In this document: one piece after another, positions 10,740 to 20,309 of the stretch
How the letters are laid out: every line of letters starts with the position of its first letter
How positions within the stretch are numbered: position 1 is the first letter of the stretch
Assembly (NCBI RefSeq): GCF_947179515.1
Contig: NC_067483.1
Coordinates: 84,721,572-84,785,571 of the forward strand
Length of the DNA stretch: 64,000 nucleotides
Source: Apodemus sylvaticus
Taxonomy: Eukaryota > Chordata > Mammalia > Rodentia > Muridae
Direction of reading: 5' to 3'
Notes under the pieces: generated by a model
Databases searched by the model: none
Told to the model about the DNA's origin: nothing
The model's input: the letters and a program-made list of their open reading frames with translations, nothing else
Program-made: the position numbers and the translations under genes

Positions 10740-11770
10740 TGTTATTTGAATGAATATACAGAATAGTGGCTTTCATTGAAGTTTCGTGTATGCATCTCAG
10801 GTACTTTGTCTATCTTCATTCCTCATTACCCTCTCTTGTCCGACTCTCTCTGAAGAGTCTCCTTTCACTTTCATATCATATATATGCAAATATATATACA
10901 TTTGAATCTAGATCCCACATAGGAGAGGACGCATTTATCTTTATGAGTCTGACTTATTTCCCTTAACAAGGTGACTTCTGGTTACACCCATTTTCCTGAA
11001 ACTGATGTTTATTCCTTATAGCTGAATAAAATTCCATTGTATATGTGCACTACACTCTCTTTCTTCATTCATTCACTAATGGAATTACTAATGGAAAACT
11101 TGGGACATTCCATGTCTTGGCTAATGTGGAAAATGCTGCAATAAACATAGGGCAGGTATTTCTATGGCATACAATCAGGAGTGATAAGGCTGGGCCACAC
11201 GGTAGTTCTATTTTTAGTGTCTTGAGGAAGTGCCGTACAAATTTCCATATGTATCTGCCCAATTCATCCTCACCAGCATTGGTAGTAGATTGATTTTTTT
11301 GGAGGGGGGCTCCACCATATTCCCTTGAGCCGGGCTCTCCCTGAACTTGCTGCCAGCAGTTCCCACCCTTCACCCCCACTATGGCTACAGTAAGAGACAC
11401 GGAGGACCTCAGCCAGCAGCTGAGGACGTGAATTCAGGCTCTTACGCTTACCCAGAACATGTGCCTTGTTAACCCACTGCTTGGGCCATCTCTGCAGCCT
11501 CTGCTTGCTAGCTTGATGATAGCCATTCTCACCAAGGTGAAATGGAATCTCAGTTGCATTTCCCTGGTGGCTATGGATATTACACATTTTTAATGCATGT
11601 ATGGGCCATTTATATTTCTTTTGAAAGCTCTCTGTTTCAAGTCGTCTACATATATAGGATACAGATGAGTGGATAATTTGGTTATAGCTTAATTTTTTAA
11701 GTTCTTTATATGACCTAGATAACAATCCCCTGTTATATACATAGCTAGTAAAGACTTTCTCTCACTCTGT
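10740..11770 (-). mobile_element. decayed L1 (LINE-1) 3' end, interrupted by a SINE
   Basis: The plus strand shows the reverse complement of an old L1 3' region. It contains 'gctgaataaaattccattgt', 'aatgctgcaataaacatagg' and 'aatttccatatgtatctgcc', then resumes at 11515 with 'tgatgatagccattctcacc' and 'ggtgaaatggaatctcagtt'. The element lies on the minus strand. It is split by a SINE at about 11290-11513. No open reading frame of LINE proteins remains. Confidence 0.75.
11290..11513 (-). repeat. B2/B3-like SINE nested in L1
   Basis: Reverse-strand SINE features are seen: 'gaattcaggctcttacgctt' followed by 'cttgttaacccactgcttgg' and 'gccatctctgcagcc', the tRNA-like head read backwards. It sits exactly between two collinear parts of the L1 fragment, so it inserted later. 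Confidence 0.6.
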
Positions 11771-12980
11771 AGACCTTGGGCCTCTTTTGTAAGGGCCTGA
11801 CACCATTCTTGAGGGCTCCTACCTTAGGGTTTAATTACCTTTAAAGATCCCACCTGTAGATGCAATCACCGTGGGGATTAGAATTTCAATATATAAACTG
11901 AGGTGCAGGAAGAGACTTAAACATTCAGACAAGAATATCATGTAACAAAGCAAACTAAGCAAACAAGTGGTTGTTTCACTGTGTGAATAAAAAAGTGAAT
12001 TTTCCCTATGAAAAGACATGGCACAAAACACAGAATACTGACCACATTAATGACTGAAGAAATAAAAGGACAAATGGATCTACATATAGTGTATGCAGTT
12101 TGCATAGTGTTTTCCAGTGGAGATGTACATGGTATATTGAAAAAGACACAGGTGCTTTGGAATTTGTAAATTTGAGTCCAAATCCTCCCTCCACATACTC
12201 TGCGTCATCTCAGATAACTAGCTTAATTTTTCTGGGATGTAATTTCCTCATTTGGAAATGGCAATTATTATTGCTTTAATAACCTATGTGACTTAAAGTT
12301 TTAGAAAAAATACCCAAATAGTGAGTAGTAGACAAGCTAAAATTATTTTACTGTAAATGTGAGTATATTCAGATTGATATAATAGCTGCTACCACAGACA
12401 CAAATATCTCCAGGCTCACAAAACAAACATTACTCACTCTTCTAAAGTCCTGAATGACAGGCAAGTATCCACTAAGAAGTTATGTCCTGAGTTTCTTCCA
12501 TAATAGAACTCTGACGTGTTCAATACCTAATAAAAACATTGAGCTCAGAAAGAAGTTTTGGGAAACATGGAAGATAGCTCAAGGGAAGTTTTATGCAAAT
12601 CACTCCCACAGATGCTGTGCTAGTAAGAAATCACTTAAGACTGGTGGTGAAGTGAGGTTGGCTCAACAAGAGAAACGTTGGGGAAAGAGCATACATTGTC
12701 AGCCAAAGCTGTAACTAGTGAAGATCATGGATGATTAATAAAGAATTCCCAATGTGATAACTTAGAAGTTGTGATGGTTAATACTGATTGGCAGCCACTG
12801 TGCGAAGCTGTGATGGCAAGTCTGAGTTTCAGTGAAGACCCTATGATCCTGATGATAACAGGACCTTGGGATGTTCACCAATGGGAGTTTCGTGCATAGA
12901 GTAGATCTGAACCGAGAGAGAAGCTCTGTTACAGGAAGAAAAGACAGACTGTAGGGAATATCCAAGCCCTTTGGAGTCCG
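11771..12980. other. non-coding DNA, no recognised feature
   Basis: No gene or named repeat can be supported. The start 'gtgatggttaatactgattg' at about 12772 resembles the first bases of some rodent LTR-like repeats, but the following sequence does not continue the match convincingly. Confidence 0.35.
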
Positions 12981-12984
12981 GACA

Positions 12985-13295
12985 AAGCCATCATAATTCC
13001 CAGGTGCTAAGCACGGGAACTCTAAGAACTGGTATTTTCTCTGTTGTGTTTTGGTATGGATTTAGCCCCATATCTGCTTGCTAATCCATCCCTGCCTTTT
13101 AGAATGAGAAGGTTTACTTTGTATCATTATGTGTTGGAAGTACATGTCTTCCTTTTTAATGTAAGGGCTCACAATAAAGAGATTGTCTTAGAGGAGAACC
13201 TTCTCTTGCACATTCGATAGATGTTTAAACCATTAAAGACTATGAGGACTTCTCAAGTTGGACTTAATGCATTTTATATCACGAGATAGCCATGA
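12985..13295 (+). repeat. rodent LTR-like dispersed repeat
   Basis: The segment includes 'taagaactggtattttctct', 'cctgccttttagaatgagaa' and a polyadenylation-like 'cacaataaagagattgtctt', a string I recall from a common rodent interspersed repeat. The family is not certain. No coding content. Confidence 0.4.
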
Positions 13296-13337
13296 GCCCA
13301 TGAGGTCAAGAGGTAGAGAGATGGCTTAAAAGTATAT

Positions 13338-13745
13338 GTGTTGGTGTCAGATTGACAAGAGACTAATGGTTAAGAATGGATAATAGGCTCTACGATCATC
13401 AAGGAAAGAAACCTGGGGGCATGTTTGTGAAGGAGTTCCTAGACTGAGTGCAGAGACTAAGGTGAAGAGACACACTTTAACTATGGACAACACCATTTCA
13501 TGTCCTATGAAAGGACAAAGCACATCTTTCTTCTCTGTTTCCTCTCCCCCCCCCCCTCTCTCTCTCTGCTTCCTGACTACATGTGGCCATGGGCCCCCAG
13601 TCCCTATCATCATGACTTAACCACTGCAATGGACTGTACCCACAAACTGGCAGTCAAAATAATACCATAATACCTCTCTCTCTTCTTTAAGATGCTTTTG
13701 TTGGGTATTTTGTCACATCAACAGGAAGGTGATTAACACAGACAT
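13338..13745 (+). mobile_element. LTR-type repeat (MaLR-like), plus
   Basis: It begins 'gtgttggtgtcagattgaca' and ends with 'ttgttgggtattttgtcaca' followed by 'gaaggtgattaacacaga', the usual 3' end of a rodent LTR family. A C/CT-rich run at about 13545-13567 lies in the middle. Diverged and without internal retroviral genes, so it is a solo LTR or fragment. Confidence 0.5.
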
Positions 13746-13939
13746 TATTTCCATATTTCCATATAATTTCCATATTATTTCCATATTTAATGGACTAAAG
13801 ATTTTTGCCCTCCCCCAATTTTTTGCCATTAGGACTAAAATTCTAACCCAAATGTAATGGCTTTATGATGTCTTCTGAAGGTTAACAAGATCAGGAGTGA
13901 ACCCCCTCCTGAACATCCTAGCTTCCCTCCTAGGAAGGC

Positions 13940-14082
13940 CCACCACACTCAACATAGTGGTACATCCAGATGACCCCAGTACTCAGTAGGCTAAGATAGG
14001 AAGATCACTAGTCAATGCTAGCCTAGAATATGTCAAGACACTGACTCAAAACTGCTAAACCAAATCAAAATTTAAAAGAATG
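13940..14082 (+). repeat. B1 SINE, diverged
   Basis: B1 layout is recognisable: 'gaccccagtactcagtaggc', then 'taagataggaagatcact', 'gctagcctagaatatgtcaa' and 'gacactgactcaaaactgct'. Plus orientation. Confidence 0.7.
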
Positions 14083-14089
14083 TAGGACA

Positions 14090-17069
14090 TGAGCCTGTAT
14101 CCTCCCTGACAAGATTACTAAGTGCAATCCAGGAGGTAAGCCCTTACCAGTCACTATGTGAGATGTATGGTTGATTTTGGAATTCACAGTCATCTGAACT
14201 GTGAAAAATAAAGTTCTGCTGGCTAAGCCACCTGTCTGTTGTGGCAGCATGAACTGACTATGAGTTGCTACTACTAACTGTTGCAGTGGTTACCACTCTG
14301 AGTTGTCCTTCACCCTTTCCTCTAACTGTAAGGCATAAGCCCTTCACTTATATGAACAATCCTGAAGACAGATGGTGTCACCATTATGGGGTTATAGGAA
14401 AGTGCAATACTTAAACCTCTAGGGGAAGTTCCCACTTTCCTTATTTTTTTCCTAGTTTGTTACTAAAGTATAAATGAATTTTATTTATATTTTCATTCTC
14501 TCTCTTAGATAAATCTGTTACCAAATTAAGCACTCTCTAGATACTTACCTTTCAAGATCCTTGGATCACAGGAAGGTAGTAGCCACCATCAAACAACTGT
14601 TGATGGAGCTTCCAACTAGAACTCACGTTCTAATTCCGAAGCAACAAACACACATAGTAATTATTGCTGGCAAGGCAGGGGCATCTCTGTGTGCAGTAAG
14701 TGTATACATAGTGCCATCCCAGAGCCTTGCTTTAACACACAATATTATCTTCCTCAGATGGTGTGCATCTCTAGTTCTATAGAGTCTGCTCTGTGTCGAC
14801 TAGCAGAGAATTAATAGCAGTAAATTTCCAACCTTCACTTGGGTAGTTACCCAAACTCTTCAACTATTTCAGGTAAATACAGTCTTGTTCCAGAAAGTTC
14901 CCTCATTCATTAAAAAAAAAAAAGGAAAGGAAAAAAAAAGAAAAATTCTCTTAATTAAAATATGCACAGAATCAAATGGAACATTTCAAATATACTCCAA
15001 GTTCATTATTATATTTATTTTTTCAATTGTTGATTCTGTGCTATTTTATTAAATAAGTGCAAGTTAATTCTTTTTAGCAGGAGCTATGGAGATTTGGCTG
15101 TGCTCATCATAGGATAGATACTTCCTTGTTGTTGTATAGAGCTTTACCTTTCAGGCTTATACCTTGTCCTAGATTTAAAAAAATAAAAAAATAAAAACCC
15201 ACCTGATGTTAGTACAAATTCTAACACAAAATGACTTGGTAACTTGTCTGAGCAAGTGATGCCTCAAGATGCTGGGCACACAGAACTTACAAAGAACAGC
15301 CACCAGCTGCTTAGCATAATCATAAGGCACAAACTGATATTATTATGTCCATTTTAAAAATACCACTTACTGTTCTAATTAAGTCAACAGAACTTGGATA
15401 CATGGAGTTATCAAACCTAATCAGAAACAGCATGCATGTGTTTATCAAATATACCAGAGCAATGAACAGTAAAAGCTCCTCACGTGAAACAGAAGAGGAA
15501 GAATGCCTAAAAATGTGGCCCATATCACACAACTACATGCCATTTGCCAAACCTCCCAGTGTGTATGTTACAAGGTCTCCAGTTGCTGGGTTTACGATTC
15601 TGTCCCTGGCTTTAGCTCAGCCCAATTTCATTGCTGTACACTGTTCAGTTTGAAACTGCAAGCCAGCCTGACCCCGCCCAGATAGCTCTGCCCTAGATAG
15701 ATCTGATATTGGTTATGAAGTGACCAAACATTTGCATGAGCTCTCCACCCATGTTCTGGATAAAGTCTATCTCAATCCAGTGGGCATTCTTAATTAACCC
15801 TTTCTCAGCTTTCCTGATACCTGTGACTTATAATCTGATTGTTACAGAGGTTGGTATTTAGGGATGAAGTGGAATGTAAAACTGGAAGGTACCATAGTCA
15901 AGACTTTCAAGCAAAGCCAAGATACTCAGAGAAGTAAGTAAAGCCAATAAAACTGGAGTAGCCTTCAAATGTATCCTTAATTAATAGATTCCGACATTGT
16001 AGAAAGATACAAACATTCTAGCAAGGCTTGCTTATGATAGAAGAAAATCTAGTTGCAAAATTTTCAGTTGGCATTTCGCTAATAGACAAAACTATGGCCA
16101 CTTTTAAGTTTCAAGTGCTCGATTCCTAATGTGATTTTAAGTCAAACTACGAATTTGAGACATCTTTAGACCAGTAGCAATAGAAGGGACAGCAGACCAG
16201 TTCTGTTTCTTCACTTTTCCACCTTGTATGCTTCCTCCATCCCAAAGGCAGTCTGAGTAAGGGGCAGGACAGTCCTTACCCGCATGGATCCGTGTTAGCC
16301 AGCTTTGCGTGAAGGAGACGCTAAGTGATTTGCAGGGCCAGGTACAAAATTAAAATGCCATACCCTTTGTTGAAGGAGAATTAGGACTTTTAAGATAGTT
16401 ACAATAGTAACAAGAACCACTCGAACAAGCACAGGTTTTTGCAGGGCACATATCCATGAGCAAGTGCTTCAGGACATCTGCCCTGGGGTTCTTATGAGTG
16501 TTAGAACCAGCTCCTCCATTGCAATCCCTGTGACATGGGTGCCACATTGTTCCCAATCAACTCTTAGCTTCTCTTTGCCCAGCCTATTTGAATCTTCTCA
16601 CTCTGCCAGAAGGCCCTATTCTGTTCCCTTCTCCCTCTCTTTTCTGCATTGAAACATGTAGTAAGCTTATTTGCAAATTCTCAAGTTGGAGTTAGATCGG
16701 AGCCCACAGAATCCTCTAATTTTGGGGACCATATCTTGGGCTTTTGACCCAATGCCATGGAAGCCCACTGGCATGATGAGCTCAACAACATCCTCCAGTT
16801 CCTTCCCACAGTTCCTTCCCACTGTGGGTGGTGGGCCCAACCTACCTTGCACATCTCCTTTATTTGTTATTTTTCCATTATTTTATATTTGTAAAAAAAA
16901 TGAATGCATCTGAATTCTATTTTTCTTCATAATAGGGTTGTTTAAAAATAGTCCCTTTTATATCTTGAACTCTCTGTTGAAACTTCAAATTTTAATTCCT
17001 ATTAAAAAGTAGATTGTCAATGTTTCTGTTTTGGGCCCTGCCTATCTCCTTCTGAGCTGATATTCTTCT
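14090..17069. other. non-coding DNA, no recognised feature
   Basis: Three kilobases hold only short frames and small homopolymer runs (A-rich at 14911-14945 and 15176-15197). The 102-codon frame at 15345-15653 has no domain. It may contain old repeats too diverged to recognise by eye. Confidence 0.35.
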
Positions 17070-17075
17070 GCAAAT

Positions 17076-17414
17076 ATGGAGAACATTCCTAAAGAATGCT
17101 GGGTTTTCTGCAAGAAGTGTGGCAAGTACCAGCCTGATGAAATGACATGGTGCACAAAGGGCAAGGACGCCCTGTTTGCCCAGGGAAGGCGTGCTTAGGT
17201 CAAGAAACACGGCGGCTTTGGTGGACACTCTAAGCCTATTTTCTGGAAGAAAAAGGCTATAACTACAAAGAGGATTATGCTGGGTATGTTGAGGTTTGTG
17301 TGTGTTAAGCCTAACTGAGACCCAAGAGAATTCCAGATATTAGGAGATGCAACCATTTTGAACTCAGCAGAGAGAGATAAGAAGCCAAAGGGCCAACAAC
17401 TGATCTTGTGCTAA
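17076..17414 (+). pseudogene. Rpl36a-ps: RPL36A/RPL44 processed pseudogene
   Basis: The translation follows large-subunit ribosomal protein eL42 (RPL36A/RPL44) from the initiator ATG at 17076 to a terminal TAA at 17412-17414. The N-terminal zinc-ribbon part keeps the pattern FCKKCGK-QP, followed by TKGKDALFAQGRR and SKPIFWKK-A-TTKR. It is intronless over the whole protein length, as expected for a retrocopy. It is disabled by an in-frame TAG after the AQGRR region and a later in-frame TGA, and the middle to C-terminal part is diverged and probably frameshifted. Sequence after the stop resembles the parent 3' UTR, but no poly(A) tail survives. It cannot encode a functional ribosomal protein. 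Confidence 0.9.
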
Positions 17415-17757
17415 GCTGATTTCACTATGAAGACAAAATGAAGAGTTTTCATATCCACTTCAAAACAAAGTATATCCTGATGTGTAAATATTTTCTCTTA
17501 TTTGGATATGTGCGCACATGAATAATATACAGAATATTAAATTATACAGAATAAAATATATTTAAGTTAGCAGGTGTTAAAGACACAAAATTAATTAATA
17601 TGTTCTCTATGTTTATATTTTTGTTTGATAAATATGTGCCAATTTTTTTCTATTTTTGTACATTGTTATTTACATTAATGTTATTAAATATTTTAGAGAA
17701 TCTTGCCCTGAATTGATTCCTCAGAATTTTTTCTTAAAAGGTTTAAAATCATCTGAG

Positions 17758-17845
17758 AATTTAGGAGGCAGAAGCAAGTGGAATTCTGCAGGTTGGAAAC
17801 TAGCCTGCTCTACATAGTGAGTTACATAGTGAGTGGTCTACATAA
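17758..17845 (+). repeat. B1 SINE fragment
   Basis: The middle and right part of a B1 are visible: 'ggaggcagaagcaagtgg', then 'gaaactagcctgctctacat', with a small local duplication of 'acatagtgagt'. Confidence 0.6.
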
Positions 17846-18004
17846 AAATGTTAACATTGAACCCAATGGAATTTCAACTCTATAGATTACAAGATACAGA
17901 TGCCACAAAATAAAGAGTAAAAATGTAAAGGTATGTTCTCAGAGAAAAGATTACTTAGACGAGGATTACACCAAACCATTAAAAACCCTTAGATTCAGGC
18001 ATGC

Positions 18005-18044
18005 TGTGTGTTTGTGTGTGTGTGTGTGTATGCGTGTGTGTGTG
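18005..18044. repeat. (TG)n microsatellite
   Basis: A TG dinucleotide tract interrupted by single TA and CG steps. Confidence 0.9.
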
Positions 18045-18189
18045 ATACAAAAAAGTTGTTAAGAGGCAAAATTTTAGACATAAAGATATGCATAAAATGG
18101 AGAAGACAAACTATATTGATAAAATCTAAATATGCTTCTGAAACCTTCAACTACATATAGTAATTGCTATAGTTTGGATTTTTTTTTTC

Positions 18190-18270
18190 TTTTTACATTG
18201 TTGGAGACTGAACCCAAGGCTTCATCCAAATGAGGCAAATTTCCTATCACTGAGCACCGAGTTTCAGTCC
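18190..18270 (-). repeat. ID-like SINE fragment
   Basis: Read on the minus strand it gives the ID/tRNA-like order. On the plus strand it shows 'tggagactgaacccaaggct' then 'cctatcactgagcaccgag', the reversed B and A box regions. Confidence 0.6.
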
Positions 18271-18649
18271 TATAACTTGACAATTATGGAATTATCAACT
18301 CAGCATAAGTTTAGAGGGGTTAAGGAGCTTTCCCAGTTCAGCAAGCAACACCTCAAGGACCCTCACCCACAGTCAGGGTATAGCCCAGCAGGTCTTCTTC
18401 CTGCTAGCCTCAGGAATGTTAGCAGAGAAGGAAAACTAACTTGTGGCCACCAGGGGCTCCAAGAGATGGTATATATTGTTTTATCCTTAATACTAACATT
18501 GAGAATGAGAGAAACAGAACAGTAGCTTGGAAGGATTCAGCTAGGAGAGAGATTGAAAATAAGGGAAAAATGGATAATTTCTTAGAATCATTCTTAAATA
18601 GTCACGGGAAGAACAAAAGAAAGGGATAAATACTAAAAGAAGGGTCGGT

Positions 18650-18790
18650 GGGGAGCTCTACAGCATGACAGCTAATATGGGAGCTAGGAGAGTGTGGGTG
18701 TGTGCTGTCCAGCATGTGCATGGCTCTGGGTTCCATCTCTAGCACGGGAAGAGAGAAGGGGAAAGGAAGAGACAGACAGACAGACAGAAT
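18650..18790 (+). repeat. ID-like fragment with (GACA)n tail
   Basis: The part 'ctctgggttccatctctagc' resembles the B-box end of an ID element. It is followed by an A/G-rich tail and a short GACA repeat (18771-18787). Confidence 0.5.
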
Positions 18791-18810
18791 ATGAAGTGAA
18801 AATATGTAAC

Positions 18811-18920
18811 TTTAATTTTTTCAAACCTTATTTTTAATGATGGTTCTTAAACATTTTATAACCTGTTTAATTTTTTCAAACCTTACTTTTAATGATGGTT
18901 CTTAAACACTTTAATCTCCC
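18811..18920. repeat. 55-bp tandem duplication
   Basis: Two adjacent copies, 18811-18865 and 18866-18920, share 'tttaattttttcaaacctta' and 'aatgatggttcttaaacatt' with few differences. The first 48 bases are nearly identical, and the copies diverge at the end. Confidence 0.9.
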
Positions 18921-18929
18921 TGTTAGCCC

Positions 18930-19480
18930 ACCACCCACCAGAGGTAGTGGGAAAGAAAGGATATGGGAAAGTGGACCTGTTTAGGAAGGTTCTTTGGAGC
19001 AACTCCCATCTGTGTTGTCTGGAAATCAACAGTTCAGTTTGCAGGTTAGCAGTGGCCGCTGGTTTCACTCACAAACACTTCACAGATACAGATACACCAG
19101 CAGTCCAGTTCAGTAGAGTCAGGATAGCAAACACGAATCAGCAGTGGTGATGCTGTCTAGCAGAGACAGCCAGGCCTCAGCCTCAGTGCAAATCAGCAGT
19201 CAGGACCCAGAGGGACGCCAGGAGAAGTTTGCTTAGCCTCTCAGGGAAGCAAAGACTCCAGACCAAACAGCATAGCAGCCAGCTCTAAAGCAAGCCTAAC
19301 TCAGCCTCTGTCACTGTCTGTCGAGTTCTATTTATAGCCCTCCAAACATCACGTGCCTTTCATGTGTCTCGCCTCAGCACATGCATCTGGCACAGCTGAC
19401 ATCACTTTGCCAATCAGCCTGAGTTGGCAGAAGCATCATGAAACTGCAGCACACCACCACAAGTTTTTTTGGTGAATTTC
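18930..19480 (-). mobile_element. ERV LTR, minus orientation
   Basis: On the minus strand the segment has promoter-like order: a CCAAT-box region (plus strand 'gccaatcag' near 19412), then a TATA box CTATAAATAG (plus strand 19328-19337 region 'ctatttatag'), then a GC- and CAG-rich leader. This is the U3-R layout of an endogenous retroviral LTR. Family not assigned. No retroviral gene sequence is adjacent. Confidence 0.45.
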
Positions 19481-19919
19481 TCTCTATGGGGTCACGACAA
19501 ATGCAGCTCAACTATAAAATGTAAGGTGGACCAATATATGTGTTGTTAACAAAGAATCCTTATGTGTCCTTTCTAGTGCTTGCTTTAGCAGAACATACTT
19601 TCACCTGTGTCTGGTTCAGTGAAACATTCATGAGTAGGCCTTAGTCTTTCACACCTGGGTCCACTTTAATGAAATGTTCCTTCATGTATTTGCCCCAGCA
19701 AAACACCATCCAGCTGACTCTCCAAATAACCCTTAAGTTTCCACTTCAAAAATATTTGCATAGATACAAAGTATTCAGCAGTGGAAGAAAAGTTGGCATA
19801 ATTGACATAAAACACTAGCCAGTGTGTCTGCTTGCTGACTTGACACACAAACATTACTTTTCAATTAGACTCTTTCCTTTCTGATTTATGCCCCCCCCCA
19901 AGATGGAATGTTAATATTG

Positions 19920-20308
19920 TGTGATATAGTTTTATGTCTACTTGACACAAACTAAAGTCATTTGAGAGGAGGGAACCTCAATTGAGAAAATGCCTCTGTA
20001 AAATTAGGCTGTGTGTAAACCAATAGGGCATTTTCTTATTTGGTGGTTGATGTGGAGGGTTTAGCCCATTGTGGGTGGTGCTTTCCCAGGGCTGGTGGTT
20101 CTGAATTCTGTAAGAAAGGTTGAGCAAGCCACTATGGCCTCTGTGTCAGCTTCTGCTTCCAGATTATGATCCTGTTTGAGTTCCTCTCCTGACTTCCTTC
20201 AGTGATGAATAGCAATGTGGAAGTTAAGTCAAATAAACCCTACCCTCCTTAACTAACTTTTGGCCATGGTGTTTTACCATTGCAATAGTAACCTAACTAT
20301 AAGATAGC
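19920..20308 (+). mobile_element. rodent LTR (MaLR-like), plus
   Basis: It starts 'tgatatagttttatgtctac' and runs 'ttgacacaaactaaagtcat', 'agcccattgtgggtggtgct', 'gacttccttcagtgatgaat' and 'gtcaaataaaccctaccct' to 'agtaacctaactataag'. This is the same family, in opposite orientation, as the complete solo LTR at 44855-45253. The AATAAA at about 20231 is the likely LTR polyadenylation signal. Confidence 0.7.
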
Positions 20309-20309
20309 A

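Noticed and set aside
11270..11725. 151-codon minus-strand frame
   Set aside because: It crosses the boundary between a SINE and an L1 3' fragment and does not resemble LINE proteins.
19578..19604. Short similarity to the 5' end of U6 snRNA ('gtgcttgctttagcag')
   Set aside because: Only the first 20 or so bases fit, with mismatches, and the rest of U6 is absent. It could be chance or part of a local imperfect repeat; not enough to call a U6 pseudogene.
19575..19700. Imperfect tandem pattern of TTTCACCTG...GAAA-CATTCATG with a period near 52 bp
   Set aside because: Identity is low and gapped, so a true duplication cannot be separated from chance by eye.
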